NCBI GenBank assembly: GCA_035442025.1
Contig: DAORPQ010000002.1
Span: forward strand, 62,001-126,000
DNA length: 64,000 nucleotides
Direction: 5' to 3'
From: Competibacter_A sp003527885
GTDB lineage: Bacteria > Pseudomonadota > Gammaproteobacteria > Competibacterales > Competibacteraceae
Shown piece by piece: positions 33,701 to 42,387 of the stretch (position 1 is its first letter; every line of letters begins with the position of its first letter). The notes beneath the pieces are model-generated. The model saw only the letters and a list, made by a program, of their open reading frames with translations, was not told the DNA's origin and searched no databases. The position numbers and the translations under genes were made by a program.

Positions 33701-34278
33701 AAGCATGGCCATTGCGATTGATCGTCGCCGGGTTGGCGGCGGTGTTGCTGAGCGGTTGCGTGGGCCTCCTGCTGGGAGGCACGGCGGTCGGCGTCGGCGT
33801 GGCGCACGACCGGCGGACCACCGGCACGGTCATGGACGACCAAACGGTCGAGCTGAAGATCTACGACGCGCTCAACAAGAAACTGCCGCCGGGCAACCGA
33901 ATCAGCGCCACCAGTTACAACGGCGTGGTATTGCTGACCGGTGAGGCGGTGTCGGAAGGGGTAAAACAGCAGGCGGATGCGGTGGTTCGGGGCATTGCCC
34001 CACCCGTCAGGGAGGTCTATAACGAACTGGTGGTCGCCCGACCCAACCCGCTGTCCGCTCGAAGCAACGACAGCTTTTTGACCAGCAAGGTCAAGGCCGC
34101 CCTGTTCAAGATCAGGATTAACGACTTCGATCCCAGCCGCGTGAAGGTGGTGACGGATCGAAGCGTGGTTTATCTGATGGGCTTGGTGCGGCCAAACGAA
34201 GGGGATGCCGCCGCCAACGTCGCCAGTCAGGTGAGCGGGGTCCGGCAGGTCGTCACGCTGTTCGAGTTCATCAACTGA
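33697..34278 (+). CDS. dolP: BON-domain outer-membrane lipoprotein DolP (YraP)
   Basis: A 193-residue predicted lipoprotein. The signal peptide ends in the lipobox LLSGC (Cys ~24), followed by the glycine-rich GLLLGGTAVGVGVAHDRRT that is characteristic of DolP. Two BON domains come next: ~50-115 (SATSYNGVVLLTGEAVSEG) and ~125-190 (VKVVTDRSVVYLMGLV). DolP helps maintain outer-membrane integrity. The ATG overlaps the diaA stop (ATGA), so both are translated together. Confidence 0.92.
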   Translation: MKAWPLRLIVAGLAAVLLSGCVGLLLGGTAVGVGVAHDRRTTGTVMDDQTVELKIYDALNKKLPPGNRISATSYNGVVLLTGEAVSEGVKQQADAVVRGIAPPVREVYNELVVARPNPLSARSNDSFLTSKVKAALFKIRINDFDPSRVKVVTDRSVVYLMGLVRPNEGDAAANVASQVSGVRQVVTLFEFIN

Positions 34279-34692
34279 CTATTTCACGATTTTCAGGGTC
34301 GGCTTGCGTTGGGGGCCACCGGCCGGCTTGCCGGGCGGCGTGCCGGGGGGCGTGCCGGGGGGCGGTGAAGGCCCGTCGCTGCCTTGTTCCTCCCCGAACG
34401 CCATGCCCTGCCCGTTCTCGCGGGCGTAAATGGCCAGGACAGCGCTGACGGGGATATGCACGTTGCGGGCAACGCCGCCGAAACGGGCGTTGAATTCGAT
34501 CCATTCGTTGCCCAGTTGCAGGTCGCGCACGGCGGCGCCGTTGATGTTCAGTACGATTCGCCCTTCCTTGATGTGCTGTTTGGGCACTTCCACGCCCGGG
34601 AATTCCGCGTTGACCAGGAGATGAGGGGTCAGAGCGTTATCTTCAATCCATTCAAACAGGGCGCGGATCAGATAGGGGCGAGTCGAAGTCAT
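34279..34692 (-). CDS. sspB: ClpXP specificity-enhancing factor SspB
   Basis: A 137-residue adaptor that delivers ssrA-tagged proteins to ClpXP. The substrate-binding domain is typical (TSTRPYLIRALFEWIEDN at the start, LNINGAAVRDLQLGNEWIEFNARFGG in parts). A Pro/Gly-rich flexible linker follows, with repeated PPGTPPG units, and a basic C-terminal ClpX-binding tail (RKPTLKIVK). The stop abuts dolP convergently. Its usual partner sspA, normally between petC and sspB, is absent; a terminator and a large hairpin stand there instead. Confidence 0.93.
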   Translation of the reverse strand: MTSTRPYLIRALFEWIEDNALTPHLLVNAEFPGVEVPKQHIKEGRIVLNINGAAVRDLQLGNEWIEFNARFGGVARNVHIPVSAVLAIYARENGQGMAFGEEQGSDGPSPPPGTPPGTPPGKPAGGPQRKPTLKIVK

Positions 34693-34714
34693 GAGGAACG
34701 GACCAAGACTGGGG

Positions 34715-34737
34715 AAATAAACTCCCCAACGGGGGAG
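34715..34737 (-). terminator. intrinsic terminator downstream of petC
   Basis: On the minus strand CTCCCC (34737-34732), loop CGTT, GGGGAG (34727-34722), then TTTATTT. A good rho-independent terminator that ends the petABC transcript before sspB, which would then need its own promoter in about 20 bases or rely on read-through. Confidence 0.72.
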
Positions 34738-34740
34738 CGA

Positions 34741-34799
34741 GTCGCCACCGGTTTCGCCGGAGAGCGCGGACAGTAGCGTCTCTCCGGCGAAGCGGCGAC
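34741..34799. repeat. long two-part inverted repeat immediately after petC
   Basis: A perfect 12-bp inverted repeat, TTCGCCGGAGAG (34753-34764) and CTCTCCGGCGAA (34780-34791), around a 15-base loop, enclosed by a second 6-bp pair GTCGCC (34741-34746) and GGCGAC (34794-34799). It begins one base after the petC stop codon and is followed by the intrinsic terminator. It could stabilise the 3' end of pet mRNA, act as a second terminator, or be a small repeated element. Confidence 0.7.
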
Positions 34800-34800
34800 G

Positions 34801-35547
34801 TTAGTGCACGTCCTTCCAATATTCCTTTTTCAGGAGATAGAAAATCACCGAAGCCAACGCCAGGAACAAGACGACCCAAATCCCGATGCGCTGGCGGTCC
34901 AATTGACCGGGTTCCCCGGCATAGGACAGGAAGCCCACCAAATCCGCCATCGCTTCGCGGAATTCGGGAGGGCTCATGCTGCCCGGTTGCACCAGTTCAA
35001 AGCCTTTGAGAACCTTGGTTTCGGGGCTATCCTTACCTTTGGCTTTATGAACTTCGTAGACCGGCTTTTGCCAGCCCTGAAGCTCCCACAAGACGTGCGG
35101 CATACCGGCGTTGGGAAACACGGCATTGTTCACGCCAAACGGTCGGGTCGGGTCCAGATAGAAGGTTTGCAGGTAGGTGAAGAGATAGTCCACGCCGCGC
35201 GAGCGGGCGATCAGGGTCAGGTCGGGGGGAGGGACGCCGAACCACTGCTTGGCGTCGGCCTTGGGCATGGCGTTTTTCATCAATTCGCCGACCTTGGCCC
35301 CCGTGAAGATCAGGTTTTGCTTGACCTGCTCGTCGGTCAGGCCGATGTCGCGGGCCAACCGGTTGTAGCGCTGGTGCTCCAGCGAATGGCAACCCATACA
35401 GTAATTGACGAACAATTTGGCGCCCTTTTGCAGGGAGGCCTTGTTGTGCAGATCGAGCGGAGCCCGCTGTAACGGATAGCCCTCTTCGGACGCGAGGCTC
35501 AGTGCCGGCAAAACCAGCAAGACGAATGCAACGATTGTTTTTTTCAT
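34801..35547 (-). CDS. petC: cytochrome c1 of the bc1 complex
   Basis: A 248-residue cytochrome c1 that passes electrons from the Rieske protein to soluble cytochromes. It has a signal peptide (MKKTIVAFVLLVLPALSLA), heme site CMGCH near residues 50-54 with a following SLEHQRYNRL, the conserved NAGMPHVLWELQG region that may include the methionine ligand, and a C-terminal anchor (~222-241) ending KKEYWKDVH. The frame is open far upstream into petB, but the ATG at 35547 with its signal peptide marks the true start. It begins two bases after the petB stop. Confidence 0.95.
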   Translation of the reverse strand: MKKTIVAFVLLVLPALSLASEEGYPLQRAPLDLHNKASLQKGAKLFVNYCMGCHSLEHQRYNRLARDIGLTDEQVKQNLIFTGAKVGELMKNAMPKADAKQWFGVPPPDLTLIARSRGVDYLFTYLQTFYLDPTRPFGVNNAVFPNAGMPHVLWELQGWQKPVYEVHKAKGKDSPETKVLKGFELVQPGSMSPPEFREAMADLVGFLSYAGEPGQLDRQRIGIWVVLFLALASVIFYLLKKEYWKDVH

Positions 35548-35549
35548 TT

Positions 35550-36788
35550 TCAAGTCACCCTTTCCGGAACTGGCTTGGTCTTCTCGATGGCCGGCAAGAC
35601 TGGCAGCACGAAGAAGAAAGCGAAATAGATCGCGGAACAGATTTGCGCCAAGGTGGTGCGGGCCGGCGTGGTCGGCAACGAACCCAGATAACCCAGAATC
35701 AGAAATGAGATCACGAAGGCCGCCAGGGCCAACTTGAATGGAAGACCGCGATAGCGGATGGATTTCACCGGGCTGCGGTCCAGCCAAGGCAGGAAGAACA
35801 ACAAAACGATGGATGCGCCCATGGCCAGCACGCCCCAGACTTGCGTGCCGGCGAAGGACGGCACTGCCCGCAGGATGGCGTAGAACGGCGTGAAGTACCA
35901 CACCGGCGCGATATGCGGCGGCGTTTTCAGCGGGTCGGCGGGATCGAAGTTCGGGTGCTCCAGGAAATAACCACCCATCTCGGGCATGAAGAAGATCACC
36001 ACCGCGAAGAACAGCAGAAAGACCATCACGCCGACCAGATCCTTGACGGTGTAGTAGGGATGGAAGGGAATGCCGTCCAGCGGTATGCCTTTTTCGTCTT
36101 TCAGCTTCTTGATTTCCACGCCGTCGGGGTTGTTGGAGCCGACTTCGTGCAAGGCCAAGATGTGGGCGACCACCAACCCGAGTAGAACCAGCGGCAGGGC
36201 GATGACATGCAGGGAGAAAAAGCGGTTCAGGGTGGCGTCCGAGACCACGTAATCGCCGCGGATCCAGACCGACAGATCCGGTCCGATGACGGGAATCGCG
36301 CTGAACAGGTTGATGATCACCTGCGCGCCCCAAAACGACATCTGGCCCCAGGGCAACAGGTAGCCCATGAAGGCCTCGGCCATCAGGGCGAGGAAGATCA
36401 GTACGCCGAAAACCCAGATCAGTTCGCGCGGCTTTTTGTAAGAGCCGTAGATCAGGGCGCGGTACATGTGCAGGTAGACCATGATGAAAAAGGCCGAGGC
36501 GCCGGTGGAATGCATGTAGCGGATCAGCCAGCCCCAGTCCACATCGCGCATGATGTATTCGACCGACGCGAAGGCGTCGGCGGCCGAGGGCTTGTAGCTC
36601 ATGGTCAGCCAGATGCCAGTCAGGATCTGATTGACCAGCACCAGCAACGCCAGCGAACCGAAGTAATACCAGACGTTGAAATTCTTCGGCGCGTAATACT
36701 CGGTCAGATGCTCCCGGATCATTTTGGTCAGCGGGAAGCGCTCGTCAATCCAACCGAGAAAACCGGTGGTGCCTTGTGTGTTTGCCAT
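35550..36788 (-). CDS. petB: cytochrome b of the bc1 complex
   Basis: A 412-residue, eight-helix quinol oxidase subunit holding two b hemes. Histidine ligands are in RYMHSTGASAFFIMVYLHMYR and RFFSLHVIALPLVLLGLVVAHILALH (both given in parts). The Qo-site motif is PVWY (in IAPVWYFTPFYAILR), the variant common in beta- and gammaproteobacteria, rather than PEWY. The start overlaps the petA stop by one base. Together with PetA and PetC it forms the proton-translocating link between quinol and cytochrome c, feeding both oxidases in this window. Confidence 0.96.
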   Translation of the reverse strand: MANTQGTTGFLGWIDERFPLTKMIREHLTEYYAPKNFNVWYYFGSLALLVLVNQILTGIWLTMSYKPSAADAFASVEYIMRDVDWGWLIRYMHSTGASAFFIMVYLHMYRALIYGSYKKPRELIWVFGVLIFLALMAEAFMGYLLPWGQMSFWGAQVIINLFSAIPVIGPDLSVWIRGDYVVSDATLNRFFSLHVIALPLVLLGLVVAHILALHEVGSNNPDGVEIKKLKDEKGIPLDGIPFHPYYTVKDLVGVMVFLLFFAVVIFFMPEMGGYFLEHPNFDPADPLKTPPHIAPVWYFTPFYAILRAVPSFAGTQVWGVLAMGASIVLLFFLPWLDRSPVKSIRYRGLPFKLALAAFVISFLILGYLGSLPTTPARTTLAQICSAIYFAFFFVLPVLPAIEKTKPVPERVT

Positions 36789-37387
36789 TATGCAGCCTCC
36801 GGGTTAACGCCGATCAACACGCGGGAGTCGCTCAGGTACCGGTAGGGAGGTACCTCCAGATTCGACGGCGCCGGAACGCCCTTGTAGACCCGGCCGGCCA
36901 AGTCGAAGCGGGAGCCGTGACAGGGGCAGAAAAAGCCGCCTTTCCAGGCGGGACCCAGATCGGCTGGCGCGATGTCGGGCCGGAACGTGGGCGAACAACC
37001 GAGATGGGTGCAGATGCCGACCAGCACCAACACTTCGGGCTTGATGGAACGGGTGGCGTTTTGCGCGTACTTGGGTTGCTGGCTGGCCACTTCGGAATTA
37101 GGGTCGAGCAATTCCCCTTTGAGGGTCGGCAAGTCATCCAACATTTTTTTGCTGCGTTTCAAAAACCAAACCGGTTTGCCGCGCCATTCCACCGTCATCA
37201 AGGCGCCGTCTTCCAATTTGCTGATATCGGTTTCCACCGGGGCGCCGGCAGCCTGGGCCCGCTCGCTGGGCGACCAGGATTTTAAAAATGGGACGGCGAC
37301 GAACGCGACGCCTACGCCGCCGACCACAGTAGCCGTAGCGGTCAGAAAGCGACGTCTGCCGAGATCGACGTCATCTACCGTACTCAT
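36788..37387 (-). CDS. petA: ubiquinol-cytochrome c reductase Rieske iron-sulfur subunit
   Basis: A 199-residue Rieske protein. The N-terminus is a twin-arginine-type leader (GRRRFLTATATVVGGVGVAFV) that stays as a membrane anchor. The 2Fe-2S site is formed by CTHLGCSP and CPCHGSRFD, with the disulfide cysteines in place. An AGGAGA ribosome site precedes the ATG at 37387. It is the first gene of petABC, transcribed leftward; the 371 bases upstream hold the promoter. Confidence 0.96.
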   Translation of the reverse strand: MSTVDDVDLGRRRFLTATATVVGGVGVAFVAVPFLKSWSPSERAQAAGAPVETDISKLEDGALMTVEWRGKPVWFLKRSKKMLDDLPTLKGELLDPNSEVASQQPKYAQNATRSIKPEVLVLVGICTHLGCSPTFRPDIAPADLGPAWKGGFFCPCHGSRFDLAGRVYKGVPAPSNLEVPPYRYLSDSRVLIGVNPEAA

Positions 37388-37758
37388 ACGCAGTCTCCTG
37401 TTGTGATATTTATCGTTAGATTATGGATGGGTTGACCACGCAAACGGTAGGCACGGGTTTCGTGTTTGCCGGAGCCGGACCGGGAGTTGTTATTATGTCG
37501 AAACCAGCCGGTTTCTGGGGCGCGCCACACGGTGCGCAAACTCCTTTCAGCGTGAACTCCCGCCGTTTTCGCGGTATGGCAAAACTATAACCCAAGGAAG
37601 GTATTAGGGTCTACGCGCTTGTCGCTCGAAGCCGGCGGACGCAGCGTCCGGCGGCCCGTGCGGGGTTCGGACCGGATGGGCCGCCGGCGGCGGGAGGGCG
37701 AACCGAAAGGTTCGGTCAGAGGCGTCCCCCGGAGCTGGGGTGGTTTGAAGCTTGCTGG
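37388..37758. other. 371-bp region between petA and the orphan binding protein gene
   Basis: No gene is supported here. The right part is downstream of the minus-strand binding-protein gene and holds two hairpins: CGGACGC-A-GCGTCCG (37636-37650) and CGAACC-GAAA-GGTTCG with a GNRA loop (37699-37714). Neither has a T run in the minus direction. The left part (37388-37480) is more A+T-rich and should contain the petA promoter, but no strong hexamer pair stands out. Confidence 0.45.
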
Positions 37759-39039
37759 CTACTTGAACAGCACCGCCGCTTCTTGTGAAGTGACCGGTAC
37801 GAACTGACCGTCGCGCAGCAGGGTCAGGCCGACGTAATCCGAGCCTTGATTGTCGGTGGTGAAATCGACCTTGACCCCACCGATGTCGTAAGGCTGGCGG
37901 CGGGCGGCTTTCAAGAAATTTTCTCGGGTCAACGGCCCGTCGATCGCTTGCATGATGGCGACGAACAGTCGGCCCACGATGAAGCTTTCCAGTGATATGG
38001 TGTTGAGAGTATTGGCTAAGGCCTTGCGCGCCTCCACCACTATCGGCAGCGGCGAATCGAGCGGTGGGACGACTTGCGTGACGATGACTCTATCCGCTAC
38101 GTTTTTCCCCTTCAATAACACGGCCAAGCGATCACCGGCTGCCGCCGAGACCGAACTGAATATCCAGGGTTCGTTTTTATAGCGGGCATAGCCCATAAAT
38201 TCGGCGGCTTGGTCGAAAAGTGCCGTGGTCGCGACCAAACGGCACCGGTTGCCGCTGTCCGCTTCCCATTTTTTGAGCGACAGGTAGCCTGGCCTTGCAC
38301 TGGTGGTGTCGCGCTGATAAACGCCGACTGGACCTAGATTGTTACGCTCTGGATTGTCCCCCGACAAAGCCAGGATCTGATCGAGCTTGGCGACGATGGC
38401 TTCGCTGCCGGACCGTTTGGCCAGAGCTGTGCGAAACCCTTGCAGGCCGCTCATTCCGTAGGCGTCGTTCTGGACGTAGGCGCACACCTCGGTCGGCTTG
38501 ATGCCCGTTGTCAAGCCAGTCTCAACCGCGGTTTCCACCTCCTGGGCGTAGCTGGCCCGGAAGTTGAGCACATCTCCCGGCCCGGTAAAGCCCGCGCCCG
38601 TATAAAAGCCGAAGGCCGGTATTTTATTCTCGGCCAACACCGGCAGCACCGCCTTGGTGGTGGCGGTGCCCCCGCTGAGCACCATTGCAAAGATACCTTT
38701 GTTGATCAGCTCCTTGGCGCCTTCAACCGCTTTGGCGGGATCGTAAAAATCATTGCGTTGCTCGAACTCGATGGCGCGCTTTTGCACCGCTTGACCGGCC
38801 AGCGCCGCTTCCATGCCCTGCTTTTGGGATTGGCCAAAAAACTTATAATCCCCTTCCAATTGAGTGGTCGCTCCGATGCGGATCGTTTTGTCGGTAACGC
38901 CCGCTTCTTTGGCGCCGCTCCAAGCGGGCGCCAAGCACAGGCCCACTAATAGGGTAAGAAAAGATTGGCCAAGCTTCGAACCGATCCATCCAACCTTCCT
39001 TTCATGCCCGCGCAAAGCATTAGTTTTTTGTAAGTACAT
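37759..39039 (-). CDS. second orphan periplasmic binding protein (branched-chain amino-acid type)
   Basis: A 426-residue exported protein of the Peripla_BP_6 family: an N-terminal extension, a hydrophobic export segment (~29-43, SFLTLLVGLCLAPAWSGA), then TIRIGATTQLEGDYKFFG and MVLSGGTATTKAVLPVLAENKIPAFGFYTG in fragments, the family's first lobe. The 27 residues before the hydrophobic segment make an unusually long signal n-region (MYLQKTNALRGHERK). No transport permease or ATPase gene is near. It differs from the binding protein at 7061-8245 and has no signalling gene beside it. A sensory or scavenging role is possible; the ligand is unknown. Confidence 0.85.
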   Translation of the reverse strand: MYLQKTNALRGHERKVGWIGSKLGQSFLTLLVGLCLAPAWSGAKEAGVTDKTIRIGATTQLEGDYKFFGQSQKQGMEAALAGQAVQKRAIEFEQRNDFYDPAKAVEGAKELINKGIFAMVLSGGTATTKAVLPVLAENKIPAFGFYTGAGFTGPGDVLNFRASYAQEVETAVETGLTTGIKPTEVCAYVQNDAYGMSGLQGFRTALAKRSGSEAIVAKLDQILALSGDNPERNNLGPVGVYQRDTTSARPGYLSLKKWEADSGNRCRLVATTALFDQAAEFMGYARYKNEPWIFSSVSAAAGDRLAVLLKGKNVADRVIVTQVVPPLDSPLPIVVEARKALANTLNTISLESFIVGRLFVAIMQAIDGPLTRENFLKAARRQPYDIGGVKVDFTTDNQGSDYVGLTLLRDGQFVPVTSQEAAVLFK

Positions 39040-39191
39040 AATAATTGGCCTATCGGGAGAATAGCTTTGTCATGAAACTATTTCAAAACAATGTCGATGC
39101 AGTGAAACATTAAACCGCTATTGTAGAATTTAGCCTGCATACCGTATTTATTCAATGGTATTCACCGGTTTTTTCAACGGGCAGCCGAACG

Positions 39192-39953
39192 TCAAACCGG
39201 ATTGTCGATGTCGACAAAAACGAAGTTTAACGACAATCTTTGAGCCAATTGCCCGCCCAAGGCCCGCACGCCGTAGCGTTCGGTGGCGTGGTGGCCGGCG
39301 GCAAAGAAATGCAGGCCGTTCTCGCGGGCGAAGTGGACCGTTTGCTCGGAGGCTTCACCGGTCAGGAAAGCGTCGACGCCCGCGCTCAGCGCGAGCTCGA
39401 TGTAAGATTGCGCGCCGCCGGTACACCAAGCCAACCGGCGGATAGGTCTATCGTCACCGGCTACATGCAGCGGTTTTCGGCCGAGCCGGGCAGCGATGAG
39501 AGCGGCGAAAGTATCCGCCGGCAGCGGGCTGGCCGGTTCGCCCAGCATAACCAGCCCCGGCGTACGGCTGTTGCCATCGGCGGTGCCGGTGACGGTCAGG
39601 CCAAGCACACGGCCAAGCTGAGCGTTGTTGCCGAGTTCCGGGTGAGCGTCCAGCGGTAGGTGGTAGGCCAGCAAGCTGAGGTCGTGACGGAGCAGGGTGG
39701 CGAGCCGACGCCGCTTCATGCCGGTGATGCGCGGGTCTTCGCCCTTCCAGAAGTAGCCGTGATGGACCAGCACGGCGTCCGCCCGATATCCGACCGCCGC
39801 ATCCAGCAGCGCCTGACAGGCGGTGACGCCGCCGATCAGCGTTTTCACTTCTGGCCGGCCCTGTACCTGCAAGCCGTTCGGGCAATAATCGGTGAAGTTT
39901 TCAACCGCCAGCAAGTGATCGGCGTAGGCGACCAACTCGCTTAACCGGGCCAT
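39192..39953 (-). CDS. Nif3-like dinuclear metal-centre protein (YbgI type)
   Basis: A 253-residue Nif3-family protein. Metal-binding motifs are VLVHHGYFWKGE, AYHLPLDAH and the late GEASEQTVHFARENGLHFFAAGHHATERYG (in fragments), including H and E residues of the dinuclear site. The hexameric family has been linked to GTP cyclohydrolase-like or cofactor repair roles, but no firm activity. The start overlaps the hisC end by 13 bases, so it is the last gene of the murA-his transcript. Confidence 0.9.
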   Translation of the reverse strand: MARLSELVAYADHLLAVENFTDYCPNGLQVQGRPEVKTLIGGVTACQALLDAAVGYRADAVLVHHGYFWKGEDPRITGMKRRRLATLLRHDLSLLAYHLPLDAHPELGNNAQLGRVLGLTVTGTADGNSRTPGLVMLGEPASPLPADTFAALIAARLGRKPLHVAGDDRPIRRLAWCTGGAQSYIELALSAGVDAFLTGEASEQTVHFARENGLHFFAAGHHATERYGVRALGGQLAQRLSLNFVFVDIDNPV

Positions 39954-41020
39954 TGGCGGGGTTCTAGAATTTCGCCGAGGGCAGCCAGCAGAGCGGCGTT
40001 TTGTGCCGGATTGCCGACGGTGATCCGCAGAAATTGCTCGATGCGCGGTCGGCGGAAATGGCGGACGATAACGCTTTTCTGGCGCAAGGCGGCGGCCAGT
40101 TCGGCGGCGTCGCGGCGGGGATGGCGGGCAAACAGGAAATTGGCGGCCGAGGGCAACACCTCGAAGCCGAGTTCTCGCAAGGCCGTCCTGACGGATTCCC
40201 GGCCGGCGATCACCGCTTGCCGGGTGCGTTCGAAGTGGTCGCGGTCGGCGAAGGCCGCCGCCGCGCCGGCGATGGCCAGCCGGTCCAGCGGATAGGAGTT
40301 GAAGCTGTTCTTGACCCGTTCCAGCGCCTCGATCAGCCCGGCGTGACCGACCGCGAAACCGACCCGCAGCCCCGCCAGCGAGCGCGATTTGGAAAGAGTT
40401 TGAACGACCAGCAGATTGGGGTAGCGGTCGATCAGCCCGATGGCGGTGTCGCCGCCGAAATCGATATAGGCTTCATCCACCACCACCGCCGAATCAGGGT
40501 TGTGCGCCAGCAGCTTGTCGAGGTCGGCTAACGATAGCAAACAGCCGGTGGGCGCATTGGGATTGGCGAAAATGATGCCGCCGTTGGGACGACGGTAGTC
40601 GGCGACCCGCAGCGTGAAGTCCTCGGCCAGCGGCACAATTTCGTAAGCGATGCCGTACAGGCCGCAGTAAACCGGGTAGAAGCTGTAAGTGATGTCCGGG
40701 AACAACAGCGGCGCAGGATGCTGGAACAGCGCCTGAAAAATAAAGGCCAACACCTCATCCGAACCGTTGCCGGCGAACACCTGGGCGGGCGTGACCCGGT
40801 AATAATCCGCAATCGCCTGTTTCAAGCGCTCGGCGTTGGGGTCGGGATACAAGCGTAGGGCGTCGGACAACTCGCTCCGGATCGCCTCCAACACCTTGGG
40901 TGACGGCCCGTAGGGATTTTCGTTGGTATTGAGCTTGACCAGGTTGGCGAGCTTGGGTTGCTCGCCCGGCACGTAGGGGGTGAGCCGATGAACGACCGGG
41001 CTCCAACAGGGGTGGGTCAT
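39941..41020 (-). CDS. hisC: histidinol-phosphate aminotransferase
   Basis: A 359-residue fold-type-I PLP aminotransferase that makes histidinol phosphate in histidine synthesis. Motifs are LVKLNTNENPYGPSP at the N-terminus, NPNAPTGCLL, VVVDEAYIDF with the PLP-contacting Asp/Tyr, the Schiff-base lysine K211 in TLSKSRSLAGLRVG, and FLRITVGNP near the end. It overlaps hisD by four bases. The run hisG-hisD-hisC behind murA is a common gammaproteobacterial and betaproteobacterial order separate from the other his genes. Confidence 0.95.
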   Translation of the reverse strand: MTHPCWSPVVHRLTPYVPGEQPKLANLVKLNTNENPYGPSPKVLEAIRSELSDALRLYPDPNAERLKQAIADYYRVTPAQVFAGNGSDEVLAFIFQALFQHPAPLLFPDITYSFYPVYCGLYGIAYEIVPLAEDFTLRVADYRRPNGGIIFANPNAPTGCLLSLADLDKLLAHNPDSAVVVDEAYIDFGGDTAIGLIDRYPNLLVVQTLSKSRSLAGLRVGFAVGHAGLIEALERVKNSFNSYPLDRLAIAGAAAAFADRDHFERTRQAVIAGRESVRTALRELGFEVLPSAANFLFARHPRRDAAELAAALRQKSVIVRHFRRPRIEQFLRITVGNPAQNAALLAALGEILEPRQWPG

Positions 41021-42324
41021 GGCCGCTCCGGGAGGCGGTACTCGGCCGACCGGGCATGGGCGGTCAACCCCTCGCCGCGCGCCAGGATCGAAGCGGTGCG
41101 GCCCAGCGCGGCGGCGCCCGCCGGCGAACAGTGAATGAGGCTGGTGCGCTTTTGAAAATCGTATACGCCCAGCGGCGAGGAAAAGCGGGCGGTGCGCGAG
41201 GTCGGCAGCACGTGGTTGGGGCCGGCGCAGTAATCGCCCAAGGCCTCGGCGGTGTAACGACCCAGGAAAATCGCTCCGGCATGGCGGATCAGCGGCAGCA
41301 GTTCCCGGGGTTTTTCCACCGATAATTCCAGATGTTCGGGGGCGATGAAATTGACGACTTGCGCGGCTTCTTCCAGATCGAGCGCTTGGATCAGCGCGGC
41401 TCGCCGGTTTAGGGAGGCGGCGATGATGTCCCGCCGTTCCATCTCCGGTAGCAACCGTTCGACACGGGCCGCGACGCGATCCAGAAAGGCGGCGTCCGGG
41501 CTGATCAGGATGGGTTGGGCATCCTCATCGTGTTCGGCTTGCGAGAACAAATCCATCGCGACCCAATCGGGATCGGTCTGGCCGTCGCAGACGATCAGGA
41601 TTTCCGACGGGCCGGCGATCATGTCGATGCCGACCGTACCGAAAACTTGGCGCTTGGCGGCCGCGACGTAAATGTTGCCCGGTCCGACAATTTTATCCAC
41701 GCGCGGCACGGTGGGGGTGCCGTAGGCCAGCGCCGCCACCGCTTGCGCCCCACCGATGGCGAACACCCGATCCACGCCGGCCACGGCGGCGGCGGCCAAC
41801 ACCAAGTCGTTGGCATCGCCGTCGGGGGCCGGCGCCACCATCACGAGTTCCGGGACGCCGGCCACCTTGGCCGGGATGGCGTTCATCAGCACCGAGGACG
41901 GGTAGGCCGCCTTGCCGCCCGGTACGTACAGGCCGACCCGATCCAGCGGCGTGACCTGTTGGCCGAGCACGGTGCCGTCGGGTTCGGTAAAACTCCAGGA
42001 TTCCTGTTTCTGCCGCTGCGCGTAAGCGCGGATCCGGGCAGCGGCGGTTTCCAGCGCCGCGCGCTGGGCGGCGGGGATGCCGGCCAGCGCGCCTTGCAGC
42101 CGGGCGGCGGGGATTTCCAAGTCGGCGGCCCGAACCGCAGCTGTTCGGTCGAAGCGATGCGTGAATTCCAGTAAGGCCGCATCGCCCCGCGCCCGGACTT
42201 GCGCGAGAATTTCGCGCACCGCGGCGGTCACGGCTTCATCGGCGACGCCTTCCCAAGCGGTCAGGGTTTGCAGGCGCGACCAGAAATCGGGCCGGGCGGT
42301 ATTCAAGCGTTGGATAGCGGGCAT
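41017..42324 (-). CDS. hisD: histidinol dehydrogenase
   Basis: A 435-residue zinc enzyme catalysing the last two steps of histidine synthesis. GLYVPGGKAAYPSSVLMN, VGPGNIYVAAAKRQVFG and AGPSEILIV match the family core. IAPEHLEL supplies the catalytic Glu/His pair, and GDYCAGPNHVLPTSRTARFSSPLGV (in parts) is the signature with a zinc-ligand His. Length is normal. It overlaps hisC and starts 63 bases after hisG. Confidence 0.96.
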   Translation of the reverse strand: MPAIQRLNTARPDFWSRLQTLTAWEGVADEAVTAAVREILAQVRARGDAALLEFTHRFDRTAAVRAADLEIPAARLQGALAGIPAAQRAALETAAARIRAYAQRQKQESWSFTEPDGTVLGQQVTPLDRVGLYVPGGKAAYPSSVLMNAIPAKVAGVPELVMVAPAPDGDANDLVLAAAAVAGVDRVFAIGGAQAVAALAYGTPTVPRVDKIVGPGNIYVAAAKRQVFGTVGIDMIAGPSEILIVCDGQTDPDWVAMDLFSQAEHDEDAQPILISPDAAFLDRVAARVERLLPEMERRDIIAASLNRRAALIQALDLEEAAQVVNFIAPEHLELSVEKPRELLPLIRHAGAIFLGRYTAEALGDYCAGPNHVLPTSRTARFSSPLGVYDFQKRTSLIHCSPAGAAALGRTASILARGEGLTAHARSAEYRLPERP

Positions 42325-42387
42325 GATCGCAACTTCAGGCGTTGAGGTTCCGGTCTGGCCGGAAGCAGGGCGGGGAGTACGGGCCGA

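Noticed and set aside
34801..36333. A 510-codon minus-strand frame that could suggest a fused cytochrome b/c1 protein
   Set aside because: The part upstream of 35547 reads in a different phase from petB and has Arg/Gly-rich shadow composition. petC has its own ATG, signal peptide and spacing after the petB stop.
37636..37714. Two hairpins downstream of the orphan binding protein as a terminator
   Set aside because: Neither stem is followed by a T run in the direction of the gene, so I list them only within the intergenic region.
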